A DNA stretch of 64,000 bases from Flavobacterium sp. N2820 (GCF_025947285.1 NZ_CP110008.1:2619001-2683000), one strand, 5' to 3'. Shown: positions 34,778-43,963, counted from the first letter of the stretch. Made by a program: numbers and translations. The notes: a model not told the origin generated them from the sequence alone.

Positions 34778-35485
34778 TCACATCTTCAAATAAAAATCTT
34801 TAGTCAGTTCAATGTATTCAGGAGTATATTCATGACGAGAAATTTCAATAGTTAGTTCATCAATTAATGGAGTTTGCTCTATTCGGCAAAAAGCCAATAA
34901 ACTTCTTTTAATTTCTGATGTCGGTGTGCCTTTTACTCGAGTAATTTTTAGAGGAAATAAGTCTAATTCCTTGCATAAAGAAACAAATTGCTCTTCTTCT
35001 TTGTAAGGAATAATCACAGAAAAAATACCGTTATCCGAAAGTAATAATGCAGCTGCCTCAATTAATTCTTCAAAAGGTAAAGCATCTTCAAAGCGTGCTA
35101 AATCTCTCGAAGTGTTATCTGATTTAAAATCATCAGTATAAAAAGGCGGATTGGAAATGATTAAATCGTATTCGTCTTCGGGTTCGTCAACAAATTCATC
35201 TAAACCTGCGTGAAAACAAAATAACTTATCGCCCCACGAGGAAGCTTCAAAATTTTCAACGCATTGTTCATAAGCATCTTCGTCAATTTCAATAGCATCA
35301 ATTTGTTCGGCGTTGCTTCTTTGGGCTAACATTAAAGACAAAATTCCAGTTCCAGCTCCAATATCTAATATATTGTAAGGATTATTGATTAGCGGAGTCC
35401 AAGCACCAAGTAGCACACCATCAGTGCCAATTTTCATTGCACAATGATCTTGATTAACCGAAAATTGTTTGAATGTAAAAGTCAT
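34778..35485 (-). CDS. trmN6: tRNA1(Val) (adenine-N6)-methyltransferase family protein
   Basis: A 235-residue SAM-dependent methyltransferase of the YfiC/TrmN6 type. Motif I is ILDIGAGTGILSLMLAQR (about 38-55), with IDAIEIDEDAYEQC next, and the N6-adenine signature LIISNPPFY is present. It starts MTFTFKQFSVNQDHCAMKIG, as the family does. It follows rimM by 5 bases, so it belongs to the rpsP-rimM transcript, in the place where trmD sits in many bacteria. Confidence 0.9.
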   Translation of the reverse strand: MTFTFKQFSVNQDHCAMKIGTDGVLLGAWTPLINNPYNILDIGAGTGILSLMLAQRSNAEQIDAIEIDEDAYEQCVENFEASSWGDKLFCFHAGLDEFVDEPEDEYDLIISNPPFYTDDFKSDNTSRDLARFEDALPFEELIEAAALLLSDNGIFSVIIPYKEEEQFVSLCKELDLFPLKITRVKGTPTSEIKRSLLAFCRIEQTPLIDELTIEISRHEYTPEYIELTKDFYLKM

Positions 35486-35490
35486 TGGAA

Positions 35491-36018
35491 TTATCCAAGA
35501 TAAAGGTCAACCAAACCTTCAGGAGTTTCTAAAGTAATGGTTTTATTTTCTCTGTCGAGAGAAATAATGAAATCATCAATAAGCGGAATCAAAATTTCAG
35601 TTCCATTTTTATCGATTTCAAAAAGCGGTTGTGCGCCACTATCATTAATAGCAATAATTTTCCCTATGTTTCCTCTCATTAAGTCGATTACGTCAAATCC
35701 TATTACTTCGTGGTAATAAAACTGAGTGCCTTCTAATTTAGGTAACATAGAAAGTGGAAGATAAATTTCGCTTCCCATAATTTCGTCTGCTTCTGCTTCT
35801 GTTTGAATGTCTTCAAAACGAACACGTAGAAATTTTTCTTTGTGAAGCGAACTACTTTCAATAAAAAATGGAACCAGTGTTTTGTTGATTTCAACAAAAA
35901 CTGATTCCAAATTTTGATACAATTCGGGTTCGTCGGTATCTAAATACACCAATACTTCCCCTTTGAAACTAAATTTTTTCGCGATTTTACCTAAATAGAA
36001 ACAATCTTGTTTACGCAT
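35491..36018 (-). CDS. rimM: Ribosome maturation factor RimM
   Basis: A 175-residue 16S rRNA processing factor that binds S19 and aids maturation of the 30S head. It has an N-terminal RimM beta-barrel (YLGKIAKKFSFKGEVLVYLD) and a C-terminal PRC barrel (YHEVIGFDVIDLMRGNIGKI). Length is standard. It lies 15 bases after rpsP and 5 bases before trmN6 on the same strand, the usual ribosomal context. Confidence 0.96.
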   Translation of the reverse strand: MRKQDCFYLGKIAKKFSFKGEVLVYLDTDEPELYQNLESVFVEINKTLVPFFIESSSLHKEKFLRVRFEDIQTEAEADEIMGSEIYLPLSMLPKLEGTQFYYHEVIGFDVIDLMRGNIGKIIAINDSGAQPLFEIDKNGTEILIPLIDDFIISLDRENKTITLETPEGLVDLYLG

Positions 36019-36033
36019 GGAATCGCCTTATGA

Positions 36034-36600
36034 TTAAGCTTCTGTCTCTTCGTTGTTTTCTTCAACAGCTGGAGCTTCTTCCGTTGCAGCCTCAACTACC
36101 TCTTCAGTTACTTCAACTGCAGCTTCTTCAGCTACTTCTTCAACTTTTGCAGCTTCAGCTTGAGCAGCAATACGTTTTTCGTTTGCTTCTTTTTCAGCTT
36201 TTAAAGCTTTTGCTTTAGCATCTGCTTCAGCTTTTGATAAACCAGTTTTTTTAGCGTCAACTTTTCCTGCTTTTTCATCTAACCAAGCTGCTAATTTAGC
36301 ATCTGCTTGCTCTTGAGTTAAAGCACCTTTTCTGATACCTCCATCTAAATGGTGTTTTAATAAAGCACCTTTGTAAGAAAGAATTGCTCTAGCTGTATCA
36401 GTTGGTTGAGCTCCATTGTGTAACCATTGAACAGCTTTGTCCAAGTTTAAATCAATAGTTGCTGGATTTGTGTTTGGATTGTAAGTTCCGATTTTCTCTA
36501 AGAATTTACCATCTCTTTTTGATCTTGCATCTGCTGCAACAACCCAATAAAAAGGTTTCCCTTTTTTTCCGTGTCTTTGTAATCTAATTTTTACTGACAT
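36034..36600 (-). CDS. rpsP: 30S ribosomal protein S16 with long acidic tail
   Basis: A 188-residue S16. The canonical domain occupies about residues 1-82 (MSVKIRLQRHGKKGKPFYWV). An extension rich in Ala, Glu, Lys and Val runs to the C-terminus, ending in an acidic stretch; I recall such tails in Bacteroidota S16. First gene of the rpsP-rimM-trmN6 operon. The tail is low-complexity, and its antisense gives a spurious Leu/Gln-rich frame. Confidence 0.97.
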   Translation of the reverse strand: MSVKIRLQRHGKKGKPFYWVVAADARSKRDGKFLEKIGTYNPNTNPATIDLNLDKAVQWLHNGAQPTDTARAILSYKGALLKHHLDGGIRKGALTQEQADAKLAAWLDEKAGKVDAKKTGLSKAEADAKAKALKAEKEANEKRIAAQAEAAKVEEVAEEAAVEVTEEVVEAATEEAPAVEENNEETEA

Positions 36601-36770
36601 AATCTTGTGATTAATTTGAGGTTCTCGACCTCGGTTATTTAAGGGTGCAAATATATAAAACTTTGTAATACAATCATATTAACTGTTGAAAAATATTTTT
36701 AGAGTGAATATGAATTTATTTAGATAAAAAAGTTATTTTTGTTTCCTACATATAATTAGAACCTAAAACA

Positions 36771-37463
36771 ATGAAAAAATTTCTTTCTTTAATAGCTATT
36801 GCGGTATTATTTAATTCTTGTCAGCAAGATCTTCAAACCAATACGCCAGGTTTTCAGGCAAAACTAAATAACGTGCAATGGAGAGCAAATGATGCAATAG
36901 TTTCTATTGATGGCGATGGAGGAATGACAATTACTGCATATACTGCTTATGAAACTGTGGTATTAAAATCAAACGCATCAAATGTTGGAACGTATACGTT
37001 GGGAACACAAGATTATTTTGGTAATCATGCTTCTTATGCTAACGATGTGCAAAATTTTCAAGATTTCTATAATACAGCACCTGTTGAAGGACCTGCATTT
37101 AAATTGTCTGGAATGATTACCGGAGGAACTGGCTACATGAATGTACCTGGCGCGCAGACAACTGGTGGTTCTGGTGTTGGTTTAAGAGTGGCTACACAAA
37201 CAAATGCTGGAGTTGTTACGGGAGTAACCGTAGTTGCAAGAGGAAATGGTTATGAAGCTGGAGATGTTATAACAATAGTAGGTGGAAATAATGATGCAAC
37301 ATTTAGTATTGTTAACGTACAATCAAGCAATGGAGAAATCACTATTGAAGAAGTTGAAAACGGCTTATATACAGGTAAATTTAAATTTAATGCTGTTAAT
37401 GCTTCTGGAGAAGTTGTAACTTTTTCTGAAGGTGTATTCTACAAATTACCACTAGGTTTATAG
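36771..37463 (+). CDS. DUF6252 family lipoprotein with Gly-rich internal module
   Basis: A 230-residue lipoprotein (MKKFLSLIAIAVLFNSCQQD, lipid Cys17). The outer parts (about 25-110 and 190-230) fit DUF6252: FQAKLNNVQWRANDAIVSID and NGLYTGKFKFNAVNASGE. Between them lies a Gly/Thr-rich stretch (about 113-180; ITGGTGYMNVPGAQTTGGSG, VVARGNGYEAGDVITIVGGN) that looks like repeats seen in phage structural proteins. The function is unknown. It is a single gene upstream of dnaE, with its own terminator. Confidence 0.8.
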   Translation: MKKFLSLIAIAVLFNSCQQDLQTNTPGFQAKLNNVQWRANDAIVSIDGDGGMTITAYTAYETVVLKSNASNVGTYTLGTQDYFGNHASYANDVQNFQDFYNTAPVEGPAFKLSGMITGGTGYMNVPGAQTTGGSGVGLRVATQTNAGVVTGVTVVARGNGYEAGDVITIVGGNNDATFSIVNVQSSNGEITIEEVENGLYTGKFKFNAVNASGEVVTFSEGVFYKLPLGL

Positions 37464-37486
37464 AAGTTTATAAATAAATATATTTG

Positions 37487-37512
37487 AAGCCATCTTTTTA
37501 GATGGCTTTTTT
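37487..37512 (+). terminator. Terminator of the DUF6252 gene
   Basis: AAGCCATC (37487-37494) and GATGGCTT (37501-37508), followed by a T run. Confidence 0.8.
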
Positions 37513-37526
37513 GTTAATAACTAAAA

Positions 37527-37557
37527 TTGGCATTCAATAACAGAAAATGTATTTTTG
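37527..37557 (+). promoter_or_regulatory. dnaE promoter
   Basis: TTG (37527-37529), a 20-base spacer and TATTTTTG (37550-37557). The dnaE ATG is at 37610. Confidence 0.65.
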
Positions 37558-37609
37558 TTTTTATTCAAAATCAGCTCTTGCTTTTGCCTTTAGCTTAATT
37601 ATCAGATAG

Positions 37610-40600
37610 ATGTACTTAATTTTCGATACAGAAACCACTGGATTACCCCGCAGTTGGTCGGCTCCCATAACGGATACCGACAACTGGCCTCGTTGTATAC
37701 AAATTGCTTGGCAGTTGCACGACGAAATGGGAAACTTAATTGAGCATCAAGATTATTTGGTAAAGCCTGAAGGGTTTAATATCCCGTATGATGCCGAAAG
37801 AATTCATGGTATTTCTACAGAATTAGCAATTGAGCAAGGAATTTTGCTTTCTGAAGTTTTAGAAAAATTCAACATTGCGCTTTCCAAAACAAAATTCATT
37901 GTAGGACAAAATGTAGGATTTGATGTTAATATTATGGGGTGCGAATTCCATCGTATGAACATTGGTTCAGATTTGTCAAAAATGCCGGTTTTAGATACCT
38001 GTACAGAAATCACCGCCAACTTATTAAAATTGCCGGGTGGTCGCGGTGGAAGATTTAAACTACCAACATTAACAGAATTACATCAATATCTTTTCAACCA
38101 ACCTTTCGCAGAAGCACACAACGCAACTGCCGATGTGGAAGCAACAACTCGTTGTTTTCTTGAACTAATTAAAAGAGAAGTTTTTACTAAAGAAGAATTA
38201 GATGTAACACCTGAATATTTCAGAAGTTTCCGAGAAAAAAATCTGGGCGAAATCCAATTAATCGGATTAAAACATATCAATCTGAAACAAGCCTCTGAAG
38301 AAATTAGAGCGCGTTTGAAAAAAATTGAACAAGAGGAAGTTCAAACTACGATTTCAGATGAAGTAAAATCAGATTTAAAAGACGCAGCTTTTGCACATTT
38401 GCACAATCACACACAGTTTTCGGTTTTACAATCTACCATTGCAATTAATGATTTAGTAAAAGCTTCAGCAAAATTCAAAATGCCAGCGGTTGCCATGACA
38501 GATACTGGTAACATGATGGGGGCTTTCCATTTTGTAAGTGCAGTTATGAATCATAATAAAGCCGCAAAAGCAAAAATTGAAGCCGCAATTGAAGCAGGAG
38601 AAGAAGCTACAGAAACAGAAATCAAACCGATAGTTGGATGCGAATTCAATATCTGCGACGATCATAAGGATAAGACCAAAAAAGACAACGGCTATCAGGT
38701 TGTTTTATTGGCAAAAAATAAAAAAGGCTATCACAATTTAGCCAAAATGTCATCCATCGCATACACGGCCGGGTTTTATTATGTGCCTCGTATCGATAGA
38801 AAAATTGTGGAGCAGTATAAAGAAGATATCATTGTTTTATCGGGGAATTTATACGGAGAAATTCCGAGTAAAATTTTAAATGTAGGGGAAAGTCAAGCCG
38901 AAGAAGCTTTAATTTGGTGGAAGGAGCAATTTGGTTCAGATTTCTATCTGGAATTAATGCGACACAAGCAAGAAGACGAAAATCGGGTTAATCAAACCTT
39001 AATAGCTTTCGCAAAAAAGCACCATGTGAAGTTGGTTGCGACCAATAATACCTATTACGTTAATAAAGAAGATGCCAATGCACACGATATTTTATTATGT
39101 GTAAAAGATGGTGAAAAACAAGCAACACCAATTGGTCGCGGACGTGGTTATCGATATGGGATGCCTAATCAGGAATATTATTTTAAATCGGGTGACGAAA
39201 TGAAGCAGCTTTTTGCTGATTTACCCGAAGCAATTATCAATATTCAGGAAATTATCGATAAAGTGGAAGCGTATTCTTTATATAGAGATGTATTACTTCC
39301 AAAATTTAAAATTCCTGATGAATTTGAAGTTCCTGAAGATGCCGAAGATGGCGGCGTGCGTGGTGAAAATAATTATTTAAGGCATTTAACCTATTTAGGA
39401 GCTGAAAAACGCTATCCAGAATTAACAGATGACATCAAAGAACGTTTGGATTTTGAATTGCTCACGATTTCAAATTCGGGTTATCCGGGTTATTTCTTAA
39501 TTGTACAAGATTTCATTGCAGAAGCCCGAAAAATGGATGTTTCCGTTGGTCCAGGTCGTGGTTCTGCTGCGGGTTCTGCAGTTGCGTATTGTTTAGGAAT
39601 TACAAATATCGACCCCATTAAGTACGATTTGCTTTTTGAGCGCTTCCTAAATCCCGACCGTGTTTCCATGCCCGATATCGATATCGACTTCGATGATGAA
39701 GGTCGTGGTCGTGTCATGGATTATGTAATCAATAAATATGGTTCTAATCAAGTGGCGCAAATTATTACCTATGGTAAGATGGCTACAAAGTCTGCGATTC
39801 GAGATACCGCTCGTGTATTAGATTTGCCATTATTTGAAGCGGATAGAATTGCCAAATTGATTCCAGGAATGATGCCTTCCAAATGGAATTTAGCACGATT
39901 TTTAGCCGAAGACGAAAGCGAACTCAAAAAAGCATTGCGTTCGGAAGAATTTGATAAAGTCAAAGAATTAATTGGGATTGCCAATTCAGAAGATTTAGCA
40001 GGAGAAACTATTCAGCAAGCAAAAGTGTTAGAAGGTTCCATGCGAAACACCGGAATTCACGCTTGTGGAGTAATCATCACGCCAAGCGATATTACCAATT
40101 TCGTTCCAGTCACTACGGCGAAAGATTCCGATTTGTATGTAACGCAATTTGACAACTCGGTAGCGGAAAGCGCAGGTTTGTTGAAGATGGACTTTTTGGG
40201 ATTAAAAACCCTAACCTTAATTAAAGACACCGTTAAATTGGTAAAATATCGTTTAGGAATCGATTTAGATCCTGATAATTTTCCAATTGATGACCAAAAA
40301 ACATATGAGTTATTCCAAAGAGGTGAAACGGTTGGGGTTTTCCAATATGAATCGCCTGGAATGCAAAAATACATGAAGGACTTAAAACCAACGGTTTTTG
40401 CCGATTTAATTGCCATGAACGCATTATATCGTCCAGGACCATTGGAATATATTCCTTCTTTCGTTCGTAGAAAAAACGGCGAAGAAGAAATCAAATACGA
40501 TTTAGAAGCGTGTGAAGAATACTTAGCAGAAACCTACGGAATTACAGTTTATCAAGAGCAGGTAATGCTTTTGTCACAAAAATTAGCTGGATTTTCAAAA

Positions 40601-42133
40601 GGTGATGCCGACGTTTTGCGTAAGGCTATGGGTAAAAAACAAATTGAAGTTTTGAACAAAATGAAACCTCAATTTATCAATCAAGCCGCAGAAAAAGGTC
40701 ACGACCCTGTTATTTTAGAGAAAATTTGGAAAGACTGGGAAGCGTTTGCAAGTTATGCGTTTAACAAATCGCACTCTACTTGCTATGCTTGGATTGCTTA
40801 TCAAACGGCTTATTTAAAAGCGCATTATCCAGCGGAATATATGGCTGCTGTACTATCGAATAACATGAACGATATCAAGCAAGTTTCGTTTTTTATGGAA
40901 GAATGTAAACGCATGGGATTAGCCGTTTTGGGTCCAGATGTGAATGAATCGTATTATAAATTTACGGTAAACGAAAACTATGCTGTTCGTTTCGGAATGG
41001 GAGCTGTAAAAGGTGTTGGAGCAGGAGCAGTTCAAACCATTGTTGAGAATAGAAAAGATGGAAATTACAAATCTATTTTTGATTTAGCCAAACGTATTGA
41101 TTTGCGTGCAGCCAATAAAAAAGCGTTTGAAAACTTAGCATTAGCAGGTGGTTTTGATGGTTTTATAGAAACACATCGTGCCCAATATTTTCATCATGAC
41201 GGCGATGGAATTACGTTTTTAGAAAAAGCGATTCGTTATGGTTCGAAATTTCAAGAAAACGAAAATTCATCACAAGTAAGTTTGTTTGGCGATGCGTCGG
41301 AAGTGCAAATTGCTGAACCGATTGTGCCTCCTTGTGAGGATTGGAGTACGATGGAAAAATTAGCCAAAGAAAAAGAAGTTGTTGGAATATATATTTCTGG
41401 ACATCCGTTAGATGATTACAAGTTTGAAATGAAATATTTCTGCACGGCTAAATTAGAATCGCTTAAAAATTTAGAACAACATTTGGGCAAAAACCTTTCT
41501 TTTGGTGGAATTGTAACTAATGTACAACACAGAACAGCCAAAAACGGAAAGGGTTGGGCAACTTTTGTGTTAGAAGGGTATGATGAAAGTTATGAATTCC
41601 GAATTTTTGACGAAGAATATTTAAAATACCGTCATTTCTTGTTGCAAAATCAGTTTGTGTATTTTAAGATTAACGTGAAAGAAGGTTGGGTAAATCGTGA
41701 AACAGGTAAAAAATCAGACCCAAGAATTCAATTTTTAGATGCCAAAATGTTAGCTGATGTGTTGCCAACGTTTGCTAAAAAACTATTTATTCACTTAGAT
41801 ATTAAAGATCTGCATTCCAATTTTGTTGCTGAATTGAATGAGCTTTTTGCAGCAAATATGGGTGATAATTCGGTGACTTTTGAAGTTATGGAATTGGAAA
41901 AAATTAAAACTGCAGCAGCAGATGTTTCAGTAATAACGCCAATTGATGTTGAAGAAGAGGTAGTTGACGAAGCAGGTGAAGAAGTCGAAATGAATATTGA
42001 AGTTCCTGTCGAAAAAGAAGAAATCATTGTAAAAACAAAGCTTTCAATGCCAAGCCGAAAATTGAAAGTAAAGATTTCATCCGAATTACTTCAAGAATTA
42101 GAAAAAATGCAAGTAAATTTTAAATTGAATTAA
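37610..42133 (+). CDS. dnaE: DNA polymerase III alpha subunit with fused proofreading exonuclease
   Basis: A 1507-residue replicative polymerase. An N-terminal DEDDh exonuclease (about 1-190; YLIFDTETTGLPRSW, then AEAHNATADVEATTR) is fused to a PHP domain (about 260-480; AFAHLHNHTQFSVLQ), the C-family palm (GPGRGSAAGSAVAYC and the catalytic PDIDIDFDDEGRG), a helix-hairpin-helix region and an OB fold (LSFGGIVTNVQHRTAKNGKG). In the PHP domain the usual TDHGN reads TDTGN, so that metal site is probably inactive while the fused exonuclease supplies proofreading. The C-terminus is acidic. It has its own promoter at 37527. Confidence 0.96.
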   Translation: MYLIFDTETTGLPRSWSAPITDTDNWPRCIQIAWQLHDEMGNLIEHQDYLVKPEGFNIPYDAERIHGISTELAIEQGILLSEVLEKFNIALSKTKFIVGQNVGFDVNIMGCEFHRMNIGSDLSKMPVLDTCTEITANLLKLPGGRGGRFKLPTLTELHQYLFNQPFAEAHNATADVEATTRCFLELIKREVFTKEELDVTPEYFRSFREKNLGEIQLIGLKHINLKQASEEIRARLKKIEQEEVQTTISDEVKSDLKDAAFAHLHNHTQFSVLQSTIAINDLVKASAKFKMPAVAMTDTGNMMGAFHFVSAVMNHNKAAKAKIEAAIEAGEEATETEIKPIVGCEFNICDDHKDKTKKDNGYQVVLLAKNKKGYHNLAKMSSIAYTAGFYYVPRIDRKIVEQYKEDIIVLSGNLYGEIPSKILNVGESQAEEALIWWKEQFGSDFYLELMRHKQEDENRVNQTLIAFAKKHHVKLVATNNTYYVNKEDANAHDILLCVKDGEKQATPIGRGRGYRYGMPNQEYYFKSGDEMKQLFADLPEAIINIQEIIDKVEAYSLYRDVLLPKFKIPDEFEVPEDAEDGGVRGENNYLRHLTYLGAEKRYPELTDDIKERLDFELLTISNSGYPGYFLIVQDFIAEARKMDVSVGPGRGSAAGSAVAYCLGITNIDPIKYDLLFERFLNPDRVSMPDIDIDFDDEGRGRVMDYVINKYGSNQVAQIITYGKMATKSAIRDTARVLDLPLFEADRIAKLIPGMMPSKWNLARFLAEDESELKKALRSEEFDKVKELIGIANSEDLAGETIQQAKVLEGSMRNTGIHACGVIITPSDITNFVPVTTAKDSDLYVTQFDNSVAESAGLLKMDFLGLKTLTLIKDTVKLVKYRLGIDLDPDNFPIDDQKTYELFQRGETVGVFQYESPGMQKYMKDLKPTVFADLIAMNALYRPGPLEYIPSFVRRKNGEEEIKYDLEACEEYLAETYGITVYQEQVMLLSQKLAGFSKGDADVLRKAMGKKQIEVLNKMKPQFINQAAEKGHDPVILEKIWKDWEAFASYAFNKSHSTCYAWIAYQTAYLKAHYPAEYMAAVLSNNMNDIKQVSFFMEECKRMGLAVLGPDVNESYYKFTVNENYAVRFGMGAVKGVGAGAVQTIVENRKDGNYKSIFDLAKRIDLRAANKKAFENLALAGGFDGFIETHRAQYFHHDGDGITFLEKAIRYGSKFQENENSSQVSLFGDASEVQIAEPIVPPCEDWSTMEKLAKEKEVVGIYISGHPLDDYKFEMKYFCTAKLESLKNLEQHLGKNLSFGGIVTNVQHRTAKNGKGWATFVLEGYDESYEFRIFDEEYLKYRHFLLQNQFVYFKINVKEGWVNRETGKKSDPRIQFLDAKMLADVLPTFAKKLFIHLDIKDLHSNFVAELNELFAANMGDNSVTFEVMELEKIKTAAADVSVITPIDVEEEVVDEAGEEVEMNIEVPVEKEEIIVKTKLSMPSRKLKVKISSELLQELEKMQVNFKLN

Positions 42134-42203
42134 GTATAAGTTCTTCAAATGACTGCATAATCAAAACTAATCTTAAAACACACTTTCATTCGTAATTAAT
42201 TCC

Positions 42204-42211
42204 TAAATTTG
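42204..42211 (+). promoter_or_regulatory. -7 box of trxA
   Basis: TAAATTTG (TAnnTTTG) lies 35 bases before the trxA ATG. Confidence 0.5.
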
Positions 42212-42245
42212 CATTCATAATAAGTATAAAACTAAAAAGAAAAAT

Positions 42246-42563
42246 ATGGCATTAGCAATAACAGATGCTACTTTTGATGAGGTAGTATTAAAATCAGACA
42301 AACCAGTAGTAGTAGATTTTTGGGCAGCTTGGTGTGGACCATGTAGAATGGTTGGACCAGTTATCGACGAAATCCACAGCGAGTATGAAGGAAAAGCAGT
42401 TGTAGGAAAAGTTGATGTAGATGCAAATCAAGAATTTGCAGCAAAATACGGTGTTAGAAACATCCCAACAGTATTAATTTTCCAAAACGGAGAAGTAGTG
42501 GGTAGACAAGTTGGTGTTGCGCCTAAGAAAACTTATACTGATGCAATCGACGCATTACTATAA
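42246..42563 (+). CDS. trxA: Thioredoxin
   Basis: A 105-residue cytosolic thioredoxin with the active-site motif WAAWCGPCRMVGP and the cis-Pro segment RNIPTVLIFQNGE. It reduces protein disulfides. Length and motifs are complete. Monocistronic: it has its own -7 box and a terminator at 42585. Confidence 0.97.
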   Translation: MALAITDATFDEVVLKSDKPVVVDFWAAWCGPCRMVGPVIDEIHSEYEGKAVVGKVDVDANQEFAAKYGVRNIPTVLIFQNGEVVGRQVGVAPKKTYTDAIDALL

Positions 42564-42584
42564 TCAATAGAAAAAAGATAAAGG

Positions 42585-42614
42585 AAAGGTTCAGCGAAAG
42601 TTGAGCCTTTTTTG
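42585..42614 (+). terminator. Terminator of trxA
   Basis: GGTTCAGC, a GAAA tetraloop and GTTGAGCC (two G-U pairs in RNA), followed by a T run. Confidence 0.75.
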
Positions 42615-42619
42615 TTTTC

Positions 42620-42638
42620 AAAACACATAGTTACATAG
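42620..42638. repeat. Dispersed repeat AAAACACATAGnnACATAG, copy 1
   Basis: A 19-base sequence matches 17 of 19 positions with 47647-47665. Both lie between genes. Confidence 0.6.
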
Positions 42639-42682
42639 GGTTTTAGTATAATTTTTTTGCTCTGAAGAGTTCATGCAATAAA

Positions 42683-42730
42683 AATCCGTTTTAATCTGTG
42701 TTTCGCCTGAGCGAATCCGTTTTATCCGCG
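42683..42730. repeat. AATCCGTTTTA phrase repeat with central palindrome
   Basis: AATCCGTTTTAATCTGTG (42683-42700) and AATCCGTTTTATCCGCG (42714-42730) flank a short TTCGC-CTGA-GCGAA hairpin. It lies just upstream of the DUF58 gene. Confidence 0.65.
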
Positions 42731-42765
42731 TTCCAATTTCTAAAATCTTTTTCTATCTTTACGAT

Positions 42766-43692
42766 ATGAATTTAGAATCTCAAATACAAAAAATATCGAG
42801 TTTTGAGCACTTGGAACTATTGGCCAACCAAATTGTAGAAGGCTTTATTTCAGGGATGCACAAATCGCCTTTTCATGGATTTTCAGCAGAGTTTGCCGAA
42901 CATAAAATCTATAATCCAGGAGAAAGCACCAAACATATTGATTGGAAGTTGTTTGCTAAAACCGATAGATTATATACCAAACGCTACGAAGAAGAAACCA
43001 ATTTGCGTTGCCATTTGATTATCGATAATTCGTCTTCGATGCATTATCCTCAATTGAAAGATAACCAGCAATTTTATGAAAATAAAATAGGTTTTTCAGT
43101 ACTGGCTTCTGCAGTTTTAATGAATTTACTTAAAAAACAACGCGATGCTGTTGGATTGAGTGTTTATTCAGATACCTACGAATTCTATGCTTCAGAAAAG
43201 GGAAGTGATCGTCATCATCGCATGATTTTAAGCAAGCTGGAAGGTGTTTTGGCACATAATGGTCAAACTAAAAAAACAGATACAGTCACTTTTTTACATC
43301 AAATTGCCGAAAATATTCACCGTCGTTCAATGGTGGTTTTGTTTACCGATATGTTTCAAAACGAAGACAGTGAGAAAATTTTTAAAGCGCTCCAACATTT
43401 AAAACATAATAAACATAAAGTGGTTGTTTTTCATGTGTATGATAAAAAAACAGAATTAAATTTCAGTTTTGATAACACACCTCGAAAATTTATTGATGTT
43501 GAAACAGGAGAAGAGATTAATTTATTTGCCGAAAACACACAAGAAATGTATCAAAAAAAGGTTGAAGCATTTTTCAAAACAATTGAAACAACTTGTATGC
43601 AGTACCAAATTAAGTATGTTCCGGTTTCTGTAGATGAAAAATTCGAAAAAATTATGACGGCGTATTTAGTTGAAAAACAAAAGTTTGGGTAA
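42766..43692 (+). CDS. DUF58 domain-containing protein
   Basis: A 308-residue protein with the DUF58 signature GESTKHIDWKLFAKTDRLYT and a von Willebrand A-like fold (LIIDNSSSMHY, with a MIDAS-like DxSxS; VVLFTDMFQNEDSEKI). Such proteins usually work with a MoxR-type AAA ATPase and other Bat/VWA proteins in envelope or stress functions. No MoxR gene is in this window, so the partner must lie elsewhere. Followed by the tRNA-Asp promoter. Confidence 0.9.
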   Translation: MNLESQIQKISSFEHLELLANQIVEGFISGMHKSPFHGFSAEFAEHKIYNPGESTKHIDWKLFAKTDRLYTKRYEEETNLRCHLIIDNSSSMHYPQLKDNQQFYENKIGFSVLASAVLMNLLKKQRDAVGLSVYSDTYEFYASEKGSDRHHRMILSKLEGVLAHNGQTKKTDTVTFLHQIAENIHRRSMVVLFTDMFQNEDSEKIFKALQHLKHNKHKVVVFHVYDKKTELNFSFDNTPRKFIDVETGEEINLFAENTQEMYQKKVEAFFKTIETTCMQYQIKYVPVSVDEKFEKIMTAYLVEKQKFG

Positions 43693-43730
43693 AATGGATA
43701 AAAAAAGTTTAATATTTTTTTAAAAAATAT

Positions 43731-43760
43731 TTGCAGGAATGAAAAAGCGTAGTATATTTG
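43731..43760 (+). promoter_or_regulatory. tRNA-Asp promoter
   Basis: TTG (43731-43733), a 19-base spacer and TATATTTG (43753-43760) form a near-perfect Bacteroidota promoter 18 bases before the tRNA. Confidence 0.8.
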
Positions 43761-43778
43761 CACTCGCAATCAAGCACT

Positions 43779-43855
43779 GGTTTGGTAGTTCAGTTGGTTA
43801 GAATACATGCCTGTCACGCATGGGGTCGCGGGTTCGAGTCCCGTCCAGACCGCCA
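43779..43855 (+). tRNA. tRNA-Asp (anticodon GTC)
   Basis: A 77-nt cloverleaf. Acceptor GGTTTGG pairs with CCAGACC (one G-U). The D-arm is GTTCAGTTGGTTAGAAT, the anticodon loop CTGTCAC has GTC, and the T-arm is CGGGTTCGAGTCCCG. The discriminator is G and CCA is encoded. A strong promoter precedes it and a terminator follows. Confidence 0.97.
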
Positions 43856-43864
43856 GTAAAGAGG

Positions 43865-43892
43865 AAGCCTTTCTTTTAAGAAAGGCTTTTTT
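43865..43892 (+). terminator. Terminator of tRNA-Asp
   Basis: AAGCCTTTCTT and AAGAAAGGCTT form an 11-bp stem with a T run. Confidence 0.85.
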
Positions 43893-43945
43893 GCCCTCTT
43901 AAAATATTTAAAATAGTTGTGTTGTTTAGGTACGAAAGTACCAAA

Positions 43946-43963
43946 AGGTTTAGTAGTTAGACC
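43946..43963 (+). repeat. 18-bp D-arm-like element, left copy
   Basis: AGGTTTAGTAGTTAGACC matches 16 of 18 bases with 44729-44746. Each copy is followed within 6 bases by a hairpin terminator. The core resembles a tRNA D-arm. Confidence 0.6.

Noticed and set aside
36030..36218. Leu/Gln-rich plus-strand frame
   Set aside because: It is the antisense of the low-complexity Ala/Glu tail of rpsP. Its composition is explained by that alone.
40057..40494. 145-codon frame opposite dnaE
   Set aside because: Antisense of conserved polymerase sequence; no start signals or recognisable domain.
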